Source: Aequorivita soesokkakensis (GTDB taxonomy: Bacteria > Bacteroidota > Bacteroidia > Flavobacteriales > Flavobacteriaceae). Taken from it: 46,300 nucleotides of DNA. Location of the stretch: contig NZ_LXIE01000014.1 in NCBI RefSeq assembly GCF_001641085.1, positions 1 to 46,300 on the forward strand, in the 5' to 3' direction. Position 1 is the stretch's first letter. Each line of letters begins with the position of its first letter. The notes beneath the pieces are model-generated. The model searched no databases and was not told the origin of the DNA. It saw only the letters and a program-made list of their open reading frames with translations. Of the stretch, positions 8,801-16,984 are shown one piece after another. The translations under genes were made by a program, and so were the position numbers.

Positions 8801-9077
8801 ATATTTCCGCTCTTAAACGAAATCTTGTGCATTACATCGAAAGCTGTATATTTGGCTCGCAAAAAAGGTTAGATTTGAGGGAATTAACCGTGGATTTTTA
8901 CAAATTTAAGATCGAGACTTTTTGAAGAAACTATTCATATTCGCCTTTGCGGAAGCTTAAATATTCTTTTTTTATCTCCTATTGCAAAAAAATAACAATC
9001 TCTTTTTTGCAGTAAATTCTTTTTGTTTCATAAATCCATTTTTAGTATCTCTTCGCCATATATGGCGATTTTAGCCT
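8801..9077. other. Gap without a convincing gene; hairpin and 14-bp palindrome before the next start
   Basis: 277 bases. No open frame looks like a gene; the left half has some coding-like composition but stops occur in every frame. Two palindromes are present: TGCAAAAAA and TTTTTTGCA arms around 8984-9012, which could be a weak terminator-like hairpin, and a perfect 14-bp palindrome CGCCATATATGGCG at 9054-9067, only 10 nt before the start codon of the next gene. Confidence 0.5.
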
Positions 9078-10091
9078 ATGAGAAATAAATCTTTTCTAAA
9101 GGATTTGTATTCCATTATCGCGTTTGTGGTAAGTGGGGCTCTTTGTGCAGGGCTAATTTTTCTTCTTTACGAAAAAAACGAAAACACACTAGGTTTTGAA
9201 ACTACATTAAAAAACCTAACCACCATTTTTATAGGTGTGAGCGGTTTCCTCTCAGCAATTTTAATGGTTTTTTTGGCCACTTCAGCAATGACTTTGAAAT
9301 CAAACAAAGCCAAAATAATTGACAAAATAAGCAAGACGACACAAAAGATGCATAATTTCAGAAGTATTGCTGAAATTATGTTCAACTCAAATATTTGGCT
9401 TCCGGGCTTAAAGGATTATATTGAAAAGGAATTTGCAGAGCTTTCCTATTTTGACGTAAAAGAATTCTATAAAGGAAAGTCAAAATTGGCGATTGAGTTT
9501 CTTCAGGAAACACATCATTACGGCGAAACAGAAAACATTTATTTGGAATTGAAATCCTTGTTGATGACGAGCCCAAAGGAAAAGCACATTCCAGAAAATA
9601 TAAATTACCCAGTTTTTTACAACAACAACATTATAGATAAGTGGGTTGAGCATAAATCCGGTTCGGGACTTTGGTATGTTTTTGGTTATAAATATGGCGC
9701 TTATAAAGATTCCATAAACCTAGAAGCCATTTTTGAAAGACATCAAGAAAAAATTCTCACTTTAGCAAATACAATAGATGGTGAGCTTTTTGAAAATTCT
9801 TCCTTTAATGAAGTTTTTTTCGCTAAACTTTGGGAGCATTTAACAAAAGATGTTATCCCTAAACTATACCAATTTCAGAGCCAAATGCAGAGAAAAACAC
9901 CGCGATTGGTGCGTTATTTATATATAATTTTTTTACTGCTGATGGTTTTCGGGGTATTGCTTCCGCTTATTTATTTGATGATTGATTTTTCAACTTGGGC
10001 AATTATTGTGGGTTATTCCATTGTTATTAGCACCATTTTCTACATTGCAGTAACCTTTCACGATTTTCTTTCCAAAGAAGTAAATCAGTAA
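9078..10091 (+). CDS. Four-helix membrane protein of unknown function
   Basis: 337 residues; not recognised. Two N-terminal transmembrane segments (about residues 10-31 and 49-70), a long charged cytoplasmic or periplasmic middle of about 200 residues, and two C-terminal membrane segments (about 275-298 and 304-326). The middle has helical, Lys/Glu-rich composition without a known motif. There is no signal peptidase site, so it is an inner membrane protein. It stands alone between ggt and uvrA. The ATG at 9078 is preceded by a perfect palindrome (9054-9067) that could be an operator or a 5'UTR hairpin. Composition is similar to the flanking genes apart from being somewhat AT-rich. Confidence 0.6.
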   Translation: MRNKSFLKDLYSIIAFVVSGALCAGLIFLLYEKNENTLGFETTLKNLTTIFIGVSGFLSAILMVFLATSAMTLKSNKAKIIDKISKTTQKMHNFRSIAEIMFNSNIWLPGLKDYIEKEFAELSYFDVKEFYKGKSKLAIEFLQETHHYGETENIYLELKSLLMTSPKEKHIPENINYPVFYNNNIIDKWVEHKSGSGLWYVFGYKYGAYKDSINLEAIFERHQEKILTLANTIDGELFENSSFNEVFFAKLWEHLTKDVIPKLYQFQSQMQRKTPRLVRYLYIIFLLLMVFGVLLPLIYLMIDFSTWAIIVGYSIVISTIFYIAVTFHDFLSKEVNQ

Positions 10092-10164
10092 ATTTTTAAG
10101 AAAAAATCGTCAAAAATTAACACCTACAGGATGGCATGCATTCTTTATTTTCGGTTCAATTAAG

Positions 10165-10172
10165 TACCTTTG
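10165..10172 (+). promoter_or_regulatory. uvrA -7 element (TACCTTTG), predicts a leaderless mRNA
   Basis: TACCTTTG matches the Bacteroidota TAnnTTTG element and ends 6 nt before the uvrA ATG (10179). Transcription would start at or within a base or two of the start codon. No good -33 TTG is seen at the usual spacing. Confidence 0.55.
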
Positions 10173-10178
10173 CAAGCT

Positions 10179-13040
10179 ATGCTGAAAAATGAGGATTTTA
10201 TTGAAGTTTTGGGCGCCCGCGTCCACAACTTAAAGAACATTGACGTTCGAATTCCACGAGAAAAATTAGTAGTAATTACAGGGCTTTCCGGCAGCGGAAA
10301 ATCCTCTTTGGCATTTGATACTATTTATGCCGAAGGACAGCGCCGTTATATTGAAACATTTTCTGCTTATGCACGTCAGTTTTTGGGAAGTTTGGAACGG
10401 CCCGATGTAGATAAAATTGAAGGCCTTTCCCCCGTAATTGCAATTGAGCAAAAAACTACAAGCAAAAGTCCGCGTTCTACTGTAGGCACCATTACAGAAA
10501 TTTATGATTTTCTTCGTCTTTTTTATGCACGTGCAAGTGATGCGTATAGCTACAACACGGGCGAAAAAATGGTCAGTTACAGTGATGAGCAAATAAAACA
10601 GCTTATACTGGAAGATTTTGCCGATAAAAAAGTGAGCGTTCTCGCTCCAATAATCCGTTCCCGAAAAGGACATTACCGCGAGCTTTTTGAACAGATTGCC
10701 AAACAAGGTTTTCTAAAAGTTCGCGTGGATGGCGAGGTTCGAGATATTGTAAAGGGAATGAAAGTGGACCGCTACAAAACCCACGATATTGAAATTGTAA
10801 TTGACAGATTAAAAGTTCCCTCTCCTTCCGAAGCTTCAGCGAAGGAAGGCAAAGAAAGCGATAACACCAAACGTCTTTCGGAAACCATAAATACAGCAAT
10901 GTACCACGGCGATGATGTGCTGATGGTCTTGGACAACGACACCCATGAAGCACGCTATTTCAGCCGTTCGTTGATGTGTCCGTCTTCGGGAATTTCCTAT
11001 CCAAATCCGGAGCCGAACAATTTTTCGTTCAACTCGCCAAAAGGGATGTGCCCAAACTGTAAAGGGCTTGGAAAACTTTACGAAGTAAATTTGAACAAGC
11101 TCGTTCCAAATCCAAAACTTTCCATAAAACAAGGAGCCTTGGCCGCGCACGGCCCACAAAAGAACAATTGGGTTTTTAAGCAACTTGAATTGATTGCGGA
11201 ACGCTTCAACTTTAAGTTGAGCGATCCGTTTGAAAGCATTCCGCAGCAAGCAAAAGATGTAATTTTTTTCGGTGGAAATGAAAAATTTGATGTCGCTTCC
11301 AAGGAACTTGGCATTACCCGAAGCTATAAAATAGATTTTGAGGGCGTTGCTAGCTTTATTCAAAATACATTTGATGCCAATGAAACCACTTCCCTAAAAC
11401 GTTGGGCCAAGGAATATATGGACAAAATTCCCTGCCCTGAATGCAACGGAACAAGGCTTCGGAAGGAATCGCTTTATTTTAAAGTAAACGGAAAAAACAT
11501 CGCCGAACTCGCCAATATGGACGTGGTTGAATTGGCGGAATGGTTCGCAAATCTCGACAAAAGCCTTTCTGAGACACAACTTAAAATCGCTTCGGAAATT
11601 ATAAAGGAAGTGCGTTCAAGACTTCAGTTTTTGGTGGATGTTGGGTTAACGTATTTGGCTTTGGATCGCAGTTCAAAATCGCTTTCGGGTGGTGAAGCGC
11701 AGCGAATTCGTTTAGCAACGCAGATTGGTTCGCAGTTGGTGGGGGTGCTGTATATTTTGGATGAGCCCAGCATTGGCCTGCATCAGCGCGACAATGAACG
11801 CTTGATTTTTTCACTTAAACAATTAAGGGTAATCGGGAACTCTGTTATTGTTGTGGAGCACGACAAAGATATGATTGAAAGTGCCGATTACGTTATTGAC
11901 ATTGGGCCCGCGGCGGGAAGACATGGCGGCGAGATTGTTTCCGAAGGCACTCCCAAAGAAATAGAAAAACACAACACACTTACCGCAGATTATTTGAGCG
12001 GAAAGAAAAAAATTGAAATCCCAAAAAAACGCAGAAAAGGAAACGGAAAGACCCTAACGTTGAAAGGTGCTTCGGGAAATAACCTTAAAAATATTTCAGT
12101 TGAATTTCCATTGGGAAAAATGATAGGTGTGACGGGCGTTTCGGGTAGCGGAAAATCTACGCTTATAAACGAGACCCTCTACCCTATTTTAAACGCACAT
12201 TTTTTCAACGGAGTAAAAAAACCGATGCCGTACAAAAAGATTGAAGGGCTTGAGAATATCGATAAAGTGATCGATATAAACCAGTCGCCCATCGGCAGAA
12301 CGCCTCGAAGCAATCCGGCAACATATACTGGCGTTTTTTCAGAAATACGGAGTCTTTTCGCCAAAACTCCCGAAGCGATGATCCGTGGATACAAACCCGG
12401 CCGTTTCAGTTTCAACGTTGCCGGCGGACGTTGTGAAACCTGTAAAGGTGCCGGTTTACGCGTTATTGAAATGAATTTCCTGCCCGATGTTTATGTGGAA
12501 TGTGAAACCTGTCAAGGGAAACGTTTCAATCGTGAAACGTTGGAAATTCGTTACAAAGGCAAATCTATTTATGACGTTTTGGAAATGACCATCAATGAAG
12601 CAGATGTCTTTTTCGAGAACATTCCAAAAATACACCGAAAAGTAAAGACAATTAAAGATGTAGGATTGGGTTATATTACGCTCGGCCAGCAATCCACAAC
12701 GCTTTCGGGCGGAGAGGCGCAACGCATAAAATTGTCCACAGAGCTTTCCAAACGCGATACCGGCAATACTTTTTATATTTTGGACGAACCCACAACCGGG
12801 CTTCATTTTGAAGACATCCGCGTATTGATGATTGTACTGAACAAACTGGTTGATAAAGGCAATACGGTGTTGATAATTGAACACAATCTGGACGTTATCA
12901 AAACCGTTGACTATATAATAGACATTGGTCCCGAAGGAGGAAAACAGGGCGGAAAAATTATGGCTTTGGGTACACCAGAGGAAATTGCTGATGACAAAAA
13001 AAGCTATACGGCGCGATTCCTTAAAAAAGAGCTACATTAG
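10179..13040 (+). CDS. uvrA: Excinuclease ABC subunit A
   Basis: About 953 residues, the usual UvrA length. Two ABC ATPase modules: Walker [15 protein letters not shown] near the N-terminus and [14 protein letters not shown] in the second half, with signature motifs [16 protein letters not shown] and [14 protein letters not shown] and Walker B segments [11 protein letters not shown] and [11 protein letters not shown]. Zinc-finger cysteines are visible (CPNCKG, CPECNG, CETCKG, CETCQG). UvrA dimers find DNA damage and load UvrB for nucleotide excision repair. The frame runs back to a TTG at 10170, which lies inside the promoter element, so the ATG at 10179 is chosen. The gene appears to be transcribed alone. 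Confidence 0.97.
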   Translation: MLKNEDFIEVLGARVHNLKNIDVRIPREKLVVITGLSGSGKSSLAFDTIYAEGQRRYIETFSAYARQFLGSLERPDVDKIEGLSPVIAIEQKTTSKSPRSTVGTITEIYDFLRLFYARASDAYSYNTGEKMVSYSDEQIKQLILEDFADKKVSVLAPIIRSRKGHYRELFEQIAKQGFLKVRVDGEVRDIVKGMKVDRYKTHDIEIVIDRLKVPSPSEASAKEGKESDNTKRLSETINTAMYHGDDVLMVLDNDTHEARYFSRSLMCPSSGISYPNPEPNNFSFNSPKGMCPNCKGLGKLYEVNLNKLVPNPKLSIKQGALAAHGPQKNNWVFKQLELIAERFNFKLSDPFESIPQQAKDVIFFGGNEKFDVASKELGITRSYKIDFEGVASFIQNTFDANETTSLKRWAKEYMDKIPCPECNGTRLRKESLYFKVNGKNIAELANMDVVELAEWFANLDKSLSETQLKIASEIIKEVRSRLQFLVDVGLTYLALDRSSKSLSGGEAQRIRLATQIGSQLVGVLYILDEPSIGLHQRDNERLIFSLKQLRVIGNSVIVVEHDKDMIESADYVIDIGPAAGRHGGEIVSEGTPKEIEKHNTLTADYLSGKKKIEIPKKRRKGNGKTLTLKGASGNNLKNISVEFPLGKMIGVTGVSGSGKSTLINETLYPILNAHFFNGVKKPMPYKKIEGLENIDKVIDINQSPIGRTPRSNPATYTGVFSEIRSLFAKTPEAMIRGYKPGRFSFNVAGGRCETCKGAGLRVIEMNFLPDVYVECETCQGKRFNRETLEIRYKGKSIYDVLEMTINEADVFFENIPKIHRKVKTIKDVGLGYITLGQQSTTLSGGEAQRIKLSTELSKRDTGNTFYILDEPTTGLHFEDIRVLMIVLNKLVDKGNTVLIIEHNLDVIKTVDYIIDIGPEGGKQGGKIMALGTPEEIADDKKSYTARFLKKELH

Positions 13041-13041
13041 T

Positions 13042-13105
13042 TGATGGATGTTGGGTGCTGGATGAATTATATTTAATACTGATTACTGAATTACTGAAAA
13101 CTGAA
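13042..13105. repeat. Two heptanucleotide repeat blocks (TGnTGGA and TACTGAA words)
   Basis: Between uvrA and the LOG gene. First block: TGATGGA, TGTTGGG, TGCTGGA, TGAATTA in phase (13042-13069). Second block: TACTGAT, TACTGAA, then after a 1-nt slip TACTGAA and AACTGAA (13077-13105), ending just before the next start codon. Two different words lie side by side in one gap. Confidence 0.7.
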
Positions 13106-13108
13106 TAA

Positions 13109-13798
13109 ATGAGAAATGAACAAACGCCTAAAAACTGGAACGAGGTAAAAACAAACGACTCTTGGGCGATTTTTAAAATCATGGGAGAGTTTGTAAACGG
13201 TTATGAAAAAATGAGCCGTATTGGTCCCTGTGTTTCAATTTTTGGATCTGCACGAACAAAACCCGACCATAAATATTACAAGCTTGCCGAAAGCATCGCC
13301 AAAAAAATTACCGAAAATGGCTATGGTGTCATTACCGGCGGTGGCCCCGGAATTATGGAAGCTGGAAACAAAGGCGCACATTTGGCTGGCGGTACTTCCG
13401 TAGGTTTAAACATTGCATTGCCTTTTGAACAGCATGATAACCCGTATATTGACAGCGATAAAAGTATTGATTTTGATTACTTTTTTGTTCGGAAAGTAAT
13501 GTTCGTGAAATATTCGCAGGGGTTTGTGGTAATGCCCGGAGGTTTTGGAACACTGGATGAATTCTTTGAAGCCCTAACCTTAATACAGACCCATAAAATT
13601 GACAAATTTCCAATAATACTTGTTGGTACCGAGTTTTGGGGAGGTCTTTTTGAATGGGTGAAAACAACGCTTTTACACGCCAATAATAACGTGAATGCCG
13701 AAGATTTAGACCTTGTGCATTTAGTGGATACCGAAGATGAAGTTCTTACTATTTTGAATGAATTCTACAACGAATACAATCTAAGCCCGAACTTTTAA
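13109..13798 (+). CDS. LOG-family protein (TIGR00730 nucleotide phosphoribohydrolase type)
   Basis: 229 residues with the Rossmann-like fold of the LOG/TIGR00730 family, often mislabelled lysine decarboxylase. The defining motif PGGFGTLDE is present (about residues 147-155), with GGGPGIMEAGNKGA and the SIFGSART start of the nucleotide-binding core. Family members cleave nucleoside 5'-monophosphates; the plant-type enzyme releases active cytokinin, and bacterial roles are uncertain. The catalytic Arg/Glu pair of the family is kept (FFVRK and GTLDE). It is followed after 16 nt by the M1-like barrel protein, so the two are probably co-transcribed. Confidence 0.9.
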   Translation: MRNEQTPKNWNEVKTNDSWAIFKIMGEFVNGYEKMSRIGPCVSIFGSARTKPDHKYYKLAESIAKKITENGYGVITGGGPGIMEAGNKGAHLAGGTSVGLNIALPFEQHDNPYIDSDKSIDFDYFFVRKVMFVKYSQGFVVMPGGFGTLDEFFEALTLIQTHKIDKFPIILVGTEFWGGLFEWVKTTLLHANNNVNAEDLDLVHLVDTEDEVLTILNEFYNEYNLSPNF

Positions 13799-13814
13799 TC
13801 TTCATAAAAAATTC

Positions 13815-16628
13815 TTGATACTTAAACGTTTTTTATATAGTATTCTTTTATGCCTTTCAGTCCAGGCAGTGGCCCAGCATACCCTAACAATTGATGCCAC
13901 GCTGAATCCATCGCAAAGAACTATTTCAATAAAACAGCAGCTTACCTATAAAAACACTTCCGCAGATACATTAAAAGAAATATTCCTGTTTGATTGGGCA
14001 AACAGTTTTTCTTCCAAAGTCACGCCCTTGGGCAAACGTTTTGCCGAAAACTATGAGAGCGCATTTCATTTTGAAAAGGAATCGGAACGCGGAAAAACTA
14101 CCATTGAAAAAATTTATACCAATTCCACAGTTCCCCTGCAATGGCAAAGAGGCGCTGCTGTTGATATTCTGAAAGTTATCCCGGAAACACCTCTAAAACC
14201 CGGTGACAGTTATACTTTTAATTTGGAATATACCGTAAAAGTTTCTGACGATAGATTTACGCGTTATGGAGTTGATAAACAAAATGATTACAAGCTTCGC
14301 TACTGGTACATAGCTCCAGCGGTTTATGATGGTGAATGGCAGGTTTACAGCAATAAGAACACTGATGATTTATTCTTAACTCCTTCAGATTTTTCCATAA
14401 AACTTCACATTCCGAAGAATTATACCGTCACTTCCGATTTTGATGTGGTCTCAGAAAATATTTCAGAAAACATAAAAAACCTTGAGCTTTCAGGAAAGGA
14501 CAGAACAAATTCGGTATTGTATATTGAGAAAAATTCAAACTTTGAAACCATTGAAACCGATAAATTACAGATTGTCACCAATCTGCAAAACAGCAAGGTA
14601 AATCCGCCCGTGCAGGCTTTGATGATTGATCGGGTTGTTCACTTTTTAGATTCAAAACTGGGGGCATATCCACATAAAAAAATGGTCATTAGTGAAACCG
14701 ATTACCGTACAAATCCGGTTTATGGCCTCAACCAATTGCCAAGTTTTATAAGCCCTTTCCCAGATGGGTTTGAATATGACATGGAGCAACTAAAAACAAT
14801 AACCCGCAATTATATTGACAATACGCTGATTCTAAATTCACGCGAGGATTATTGGTTGCAGGATGCCTTGCAGATTTATTTGATGATGGAATATGTTGAT
14901 ATCTATTATCCAAAAATGAAGATAATAGGTAACCTGAGCAATTGGTGGATCATCCGTTGGGCACATGCGGCAGACTTGGAATTTAATGACCAATACCCAA
15001 TACTTTACCTCAATATGGCCCGCAACAATATTCATCAGCCACTTACCGCATCAAAGGATTCTTTGCTGAAATTCAATATGAATATCGCCAACGGATACTA
15101 CGGTGCAAGCGGGTTAAAATATTTGAATGATTATTTGGGCGATGATGTTTTGAAAAAAAGTATCAAGGAATTTTATTCCGAAAACAAAATGAAACCTATA
15201 AAATCTTCAGATTTTGAAGCGTTTCTTTCCGAAAAAACTGTGCTTCCAATCAATTGGTTTTTTGAGGATTTTGCGAACACCCGGACAACCATCGATTTCA
15301 AAATAAAGAAGGTAGAAAAGAAAGGAGATTCGCTGCAGGTTTTCATCATAAACAACAAAAAATCTGAGCTTCCCGTTTCGTTGTACGGTTTAAATAAAGA
15401 TGAAATTGTTTTTCAAACTTTTACAAAACCTTTTGACAGTATTACCACCATAACAATTCCTTCGGAAAATATTCGAAAGTTGGCGTTGAATTACGAAGGA
15501 AGAATCCCGGAATACAATCGCCGCAACAATTTTAAGGCAGTAAAAGGTTTGTTGAACAAGCCAATTCAATTCCGTCTTTTTCAAGATATTGAAGATCCAA
15601 ATTACACCCAGTTTTTCTTTATGCCAATTTTTGAATATAATCTTTACGATGGCATTTCAACGGGTTTGCGCCTTTACAACAAAACAGTGCTTCCAAAAGC
15701 GGTGCATTACAGTTTGGAGCCGCAATTCGGTTTTAGAAGTAAAACGCTTGTGGGAAGTGCTTCCATAAGTTATACCCAAACTATGGATCAAGGCGGATTA
15801 TATGCAATGCGGTATGGTTTTTCTGGAAATTATTACTCCTATGATCGTGGATTATTTTACAAACGTTTTACGCCATATATAACTTTCGCTTTCCGTAACG
15901 ACGATTTAAGGGACAACGAAAAACAGTTTATAAATCTTCGGAATGTAAACGTTTATCAGGACGAAGACCCTAATAATCCACAACAAGAGCCCAATTACAG
16001 TGTTTTTAATATTCAATATGTATATTCAAACCCAAACCTGATAAATTATTTTAGAGGAGTTGTGGATTATGAAATTTCTTCAAAGTTCAGCAAAGTTTCC
16101 ATGAATCTTGAATACCGAAAACTCTTTTTAAGCAACCGTCAACTTAATCTTCGCTTTTTTGCAGGAGCATTCCTTTTTAACGATACACGGGAGAATGAGG
16201 ATTTTTTCAGCTTTGCGTTGGATCGTCCAAATGATTATCTTTTTGATTACAATTATTATGGACGAAGTGAAGATACCGGACTTTTCAGCCAACAATTGAT
16301 TATTGCCGAAGGTGGTTTTAAATCACAACTGGAACCGGCCTATGCCAATAGCTGGATAGCTACGGTTAATGCCAGCACAAACATCTGGAAATGGATCTAT
16401 GCCTATGGCGATGCTGGACTTGTTCACAACAAAGCCCGAGGTACAAACGCAGTTTTTGACAGTGGCATCCGCTTAAGTTTGGTGGCCGATTATTTTGAGC
16501 TTTATTTTCCCGTTTATTCAAGTTTAGGTTTTGAGCCCAGCTTGCCACATTATGATGAAAAGGTGCGGTTTATAGTAACTTTGAGCCCAAAAACATTACT
16601 CGGATTGTTTACAAGAAGATGGTATTAA
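13815..16628 (+). CDS. M1-peptidase-like protein without zinc site, fused to an outer-membrane beta-barrel
   Basis: 937 residues with a signal peptide (MILKRFLYSILLCLSVQAVAQ). Residues from about 22 to 500 look like an M1 aminopeptidase: N-terminal beta-sandwich, then a helical domain. However, where M1 enzymes have HExxH the protein reads ITRNYIDNT (about residues 327-335), and the usual WLNEGFA becomes WLQDALQ. All zinc ligands are lost, so peptidase activity is not expected. The last 300 residues alternate aromatic and polar residues as in a surface-antigen type beta-barrel and end in an aromatic residue (RRWY), as outer-membrane barrels do. Start is TTG at 13815, which yields the signal peptide; no ATG does. 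Likely an outer membrane protein with a periplasmic or surface domain; role unknown. Confidence 0.75.
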   Translation: MILKRFLYSILLCLSVQAVAQHTLTIDATLNPSQRTISIKQQLTYKNTSADTLKEIFLFDWANSFSSKVTPLGKRFAENYESAFHFEKESERGKTTIEKIYTNSTVPLQWQRGAAVDILKVIPETPLKPGDSYTFNLEYTVKVSDDRFTRYGVDKQNDYKLRYWYIAPAVYDGEWQVYSNKNTDDLFLTPSDFSIKLHIPKNYTVTSDFDVVSENISENIKNLELSGKDRTNSVLYIEKNSNFETIETDKLQIVTNLQNSKVNPPVQALMIDRVVHFLDSKLGAYPHKKMVISETDYRTNPVYGLNQLPSFISPFPDGFEYDMEQLKTITRNYIDNTLILNSREDYWLQDALQIYLMMEYVDIYYPKMKIIGNLSNWWIIRWAHAADLEFNDQYPILYLNMARNNIHQPLTASKDSLLKFNMNIANGYYGASGLKYLNDYLGDDVLKKSIKEFYSENKMKPIKSSDFEAFLSEKTVLPINWFFEDFANTRTTIDFKIKKVEKKGDSLQVFIINNKKSELPVSLYGLNKDEIVFQTFTKPFDSITTITIPSENIRKLALNYEGRIPEYNRRNNFKAVKGLLNKPIQFRLFQDIEDPNYTQFFFMPIFEYNLYDGISTGLRLYNKTVLPKAVHYSLEPQFGFRSKTLVGSASISYTQTMDQGGLYAMRYGFSGNYYSYDRGLFYKRFTPYITFAFRNDDLRDNEKQFINLRNVNVYQDEDPNNPQQEPNYSVFNIQYVYSNPNLINYFRGVVDYEISSKFSKVSMNLEYRKLFLSNRQLNLRFFAGAFLFNDTRENEDFFSFALDRPNDYLFDYNYYGRSEDTGLFSQQLIIAEGGFKSQLEPAYANSWIATVNASTNIWKWIYAYGDAGLVHNKARGTNAVFDSGIRLSLVADYFELYFPVYSSLGFEPSLPHYDEKVRFIVTLSPKTLLGLFTRRWY

Positions 16629-16659
16629 TTGAAACCCGAAAAATTCATAAATTCACAAA

Positions 16660-16884
16660 ATGCAATTTCTAAACAACTGGCGAATTATTCTCCTTTTATG
16701 CATAACGCTTGGCTTGGCGCCTTTCTTTACAGAACCGCACATTTGGGGCAAACTGAAATGGATTGCTGGTGGCGCCAAAGGAATGCAAGCTGCGGATTGG
16801 TTTGACGTTTTGCTTCACGGATTCCCTTTTGTTTTATTGGTTAGATTGCTGATTATTAAACTTCTTTCAAAGAAAAACAACTAG
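16660..16884 (+). CDS. Small two-helix membrane protein, unknown
   Basis: 74 residues with two hydrophobic segments (about 7-22 and 51-66) separated by a loop rich in Gly, Trp and Lys (HIWGKLKWIAGGAKGM). It ends in a basic tail. Small proteins of this form are common in flavobacteria, but no function is known. It follows the barrel protein by 31 nt in the same direction and precedes the E1 gene by 100 nt, where a separate promoter for E1 is seen. A short tract with the words ATTCATA and ATTCAC (8-nt spacing) lies just before its start. Confidence 0.65.
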   Translation: MQFLNNWRIILLLCITLGLAPFFTEPHIWGKLKWIAGGAKGMQAADWFDVLLHGFPFVLLVRLLIIKLLSKKNN

Positions 16885-16914
16885 TTTTAAAAACCTGTTT
16901 TCCCTGAAATTCAC

Positions 16915-16923
16915 TGTGGATAA
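16915..16923 (-). promoter_or_regulatory. Single perfect DnaA-box sequence upstream of the E1 promoter
   Basis: TGTGGATAA is the reverse complement of the DnaA box TTATCCACA. It lies 7 nt upstream of the -33 TTG of the E1 promoter. Only one box is present, so this is not an origin; it may be chance or a DnaA-responsive site. Confidence 0.25.
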
Positions 16924-16930
16924 CTAAGCG

Positions 16931-16961
16931 TTGTGAAACACGCCCGATTTCGTTATTTTTG
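16931..16961 (+). promoter_or_regulatory. Promoter of the E1 gene (TTG-N20-TATTTTTG)
   Basis: TTG at 16931-16933 and TATTTTTG at 16954-16961, spaced 20 nt, match the Bacteroidota promoter. Transcription would start near 16967, giving a leader of less than 20 nt before the ATG at 16985. Confidence 0.65.
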
Positions 16962-16984
16962 TAAACCATAAAAATTTTAAAACG

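Noticed and set aside
8801-9077. Broken transposase or other gene in the gap after ggt
   Set aside because: Some coding-like stretches exist but no frame is longer than a few dozen codons and no family is recognised.
16915-16923. Replication origin signal (perfect DnaA box)
   Set aside because: A single box without clusters, AT-rich unwinding element or dnaA/dnaN genes.
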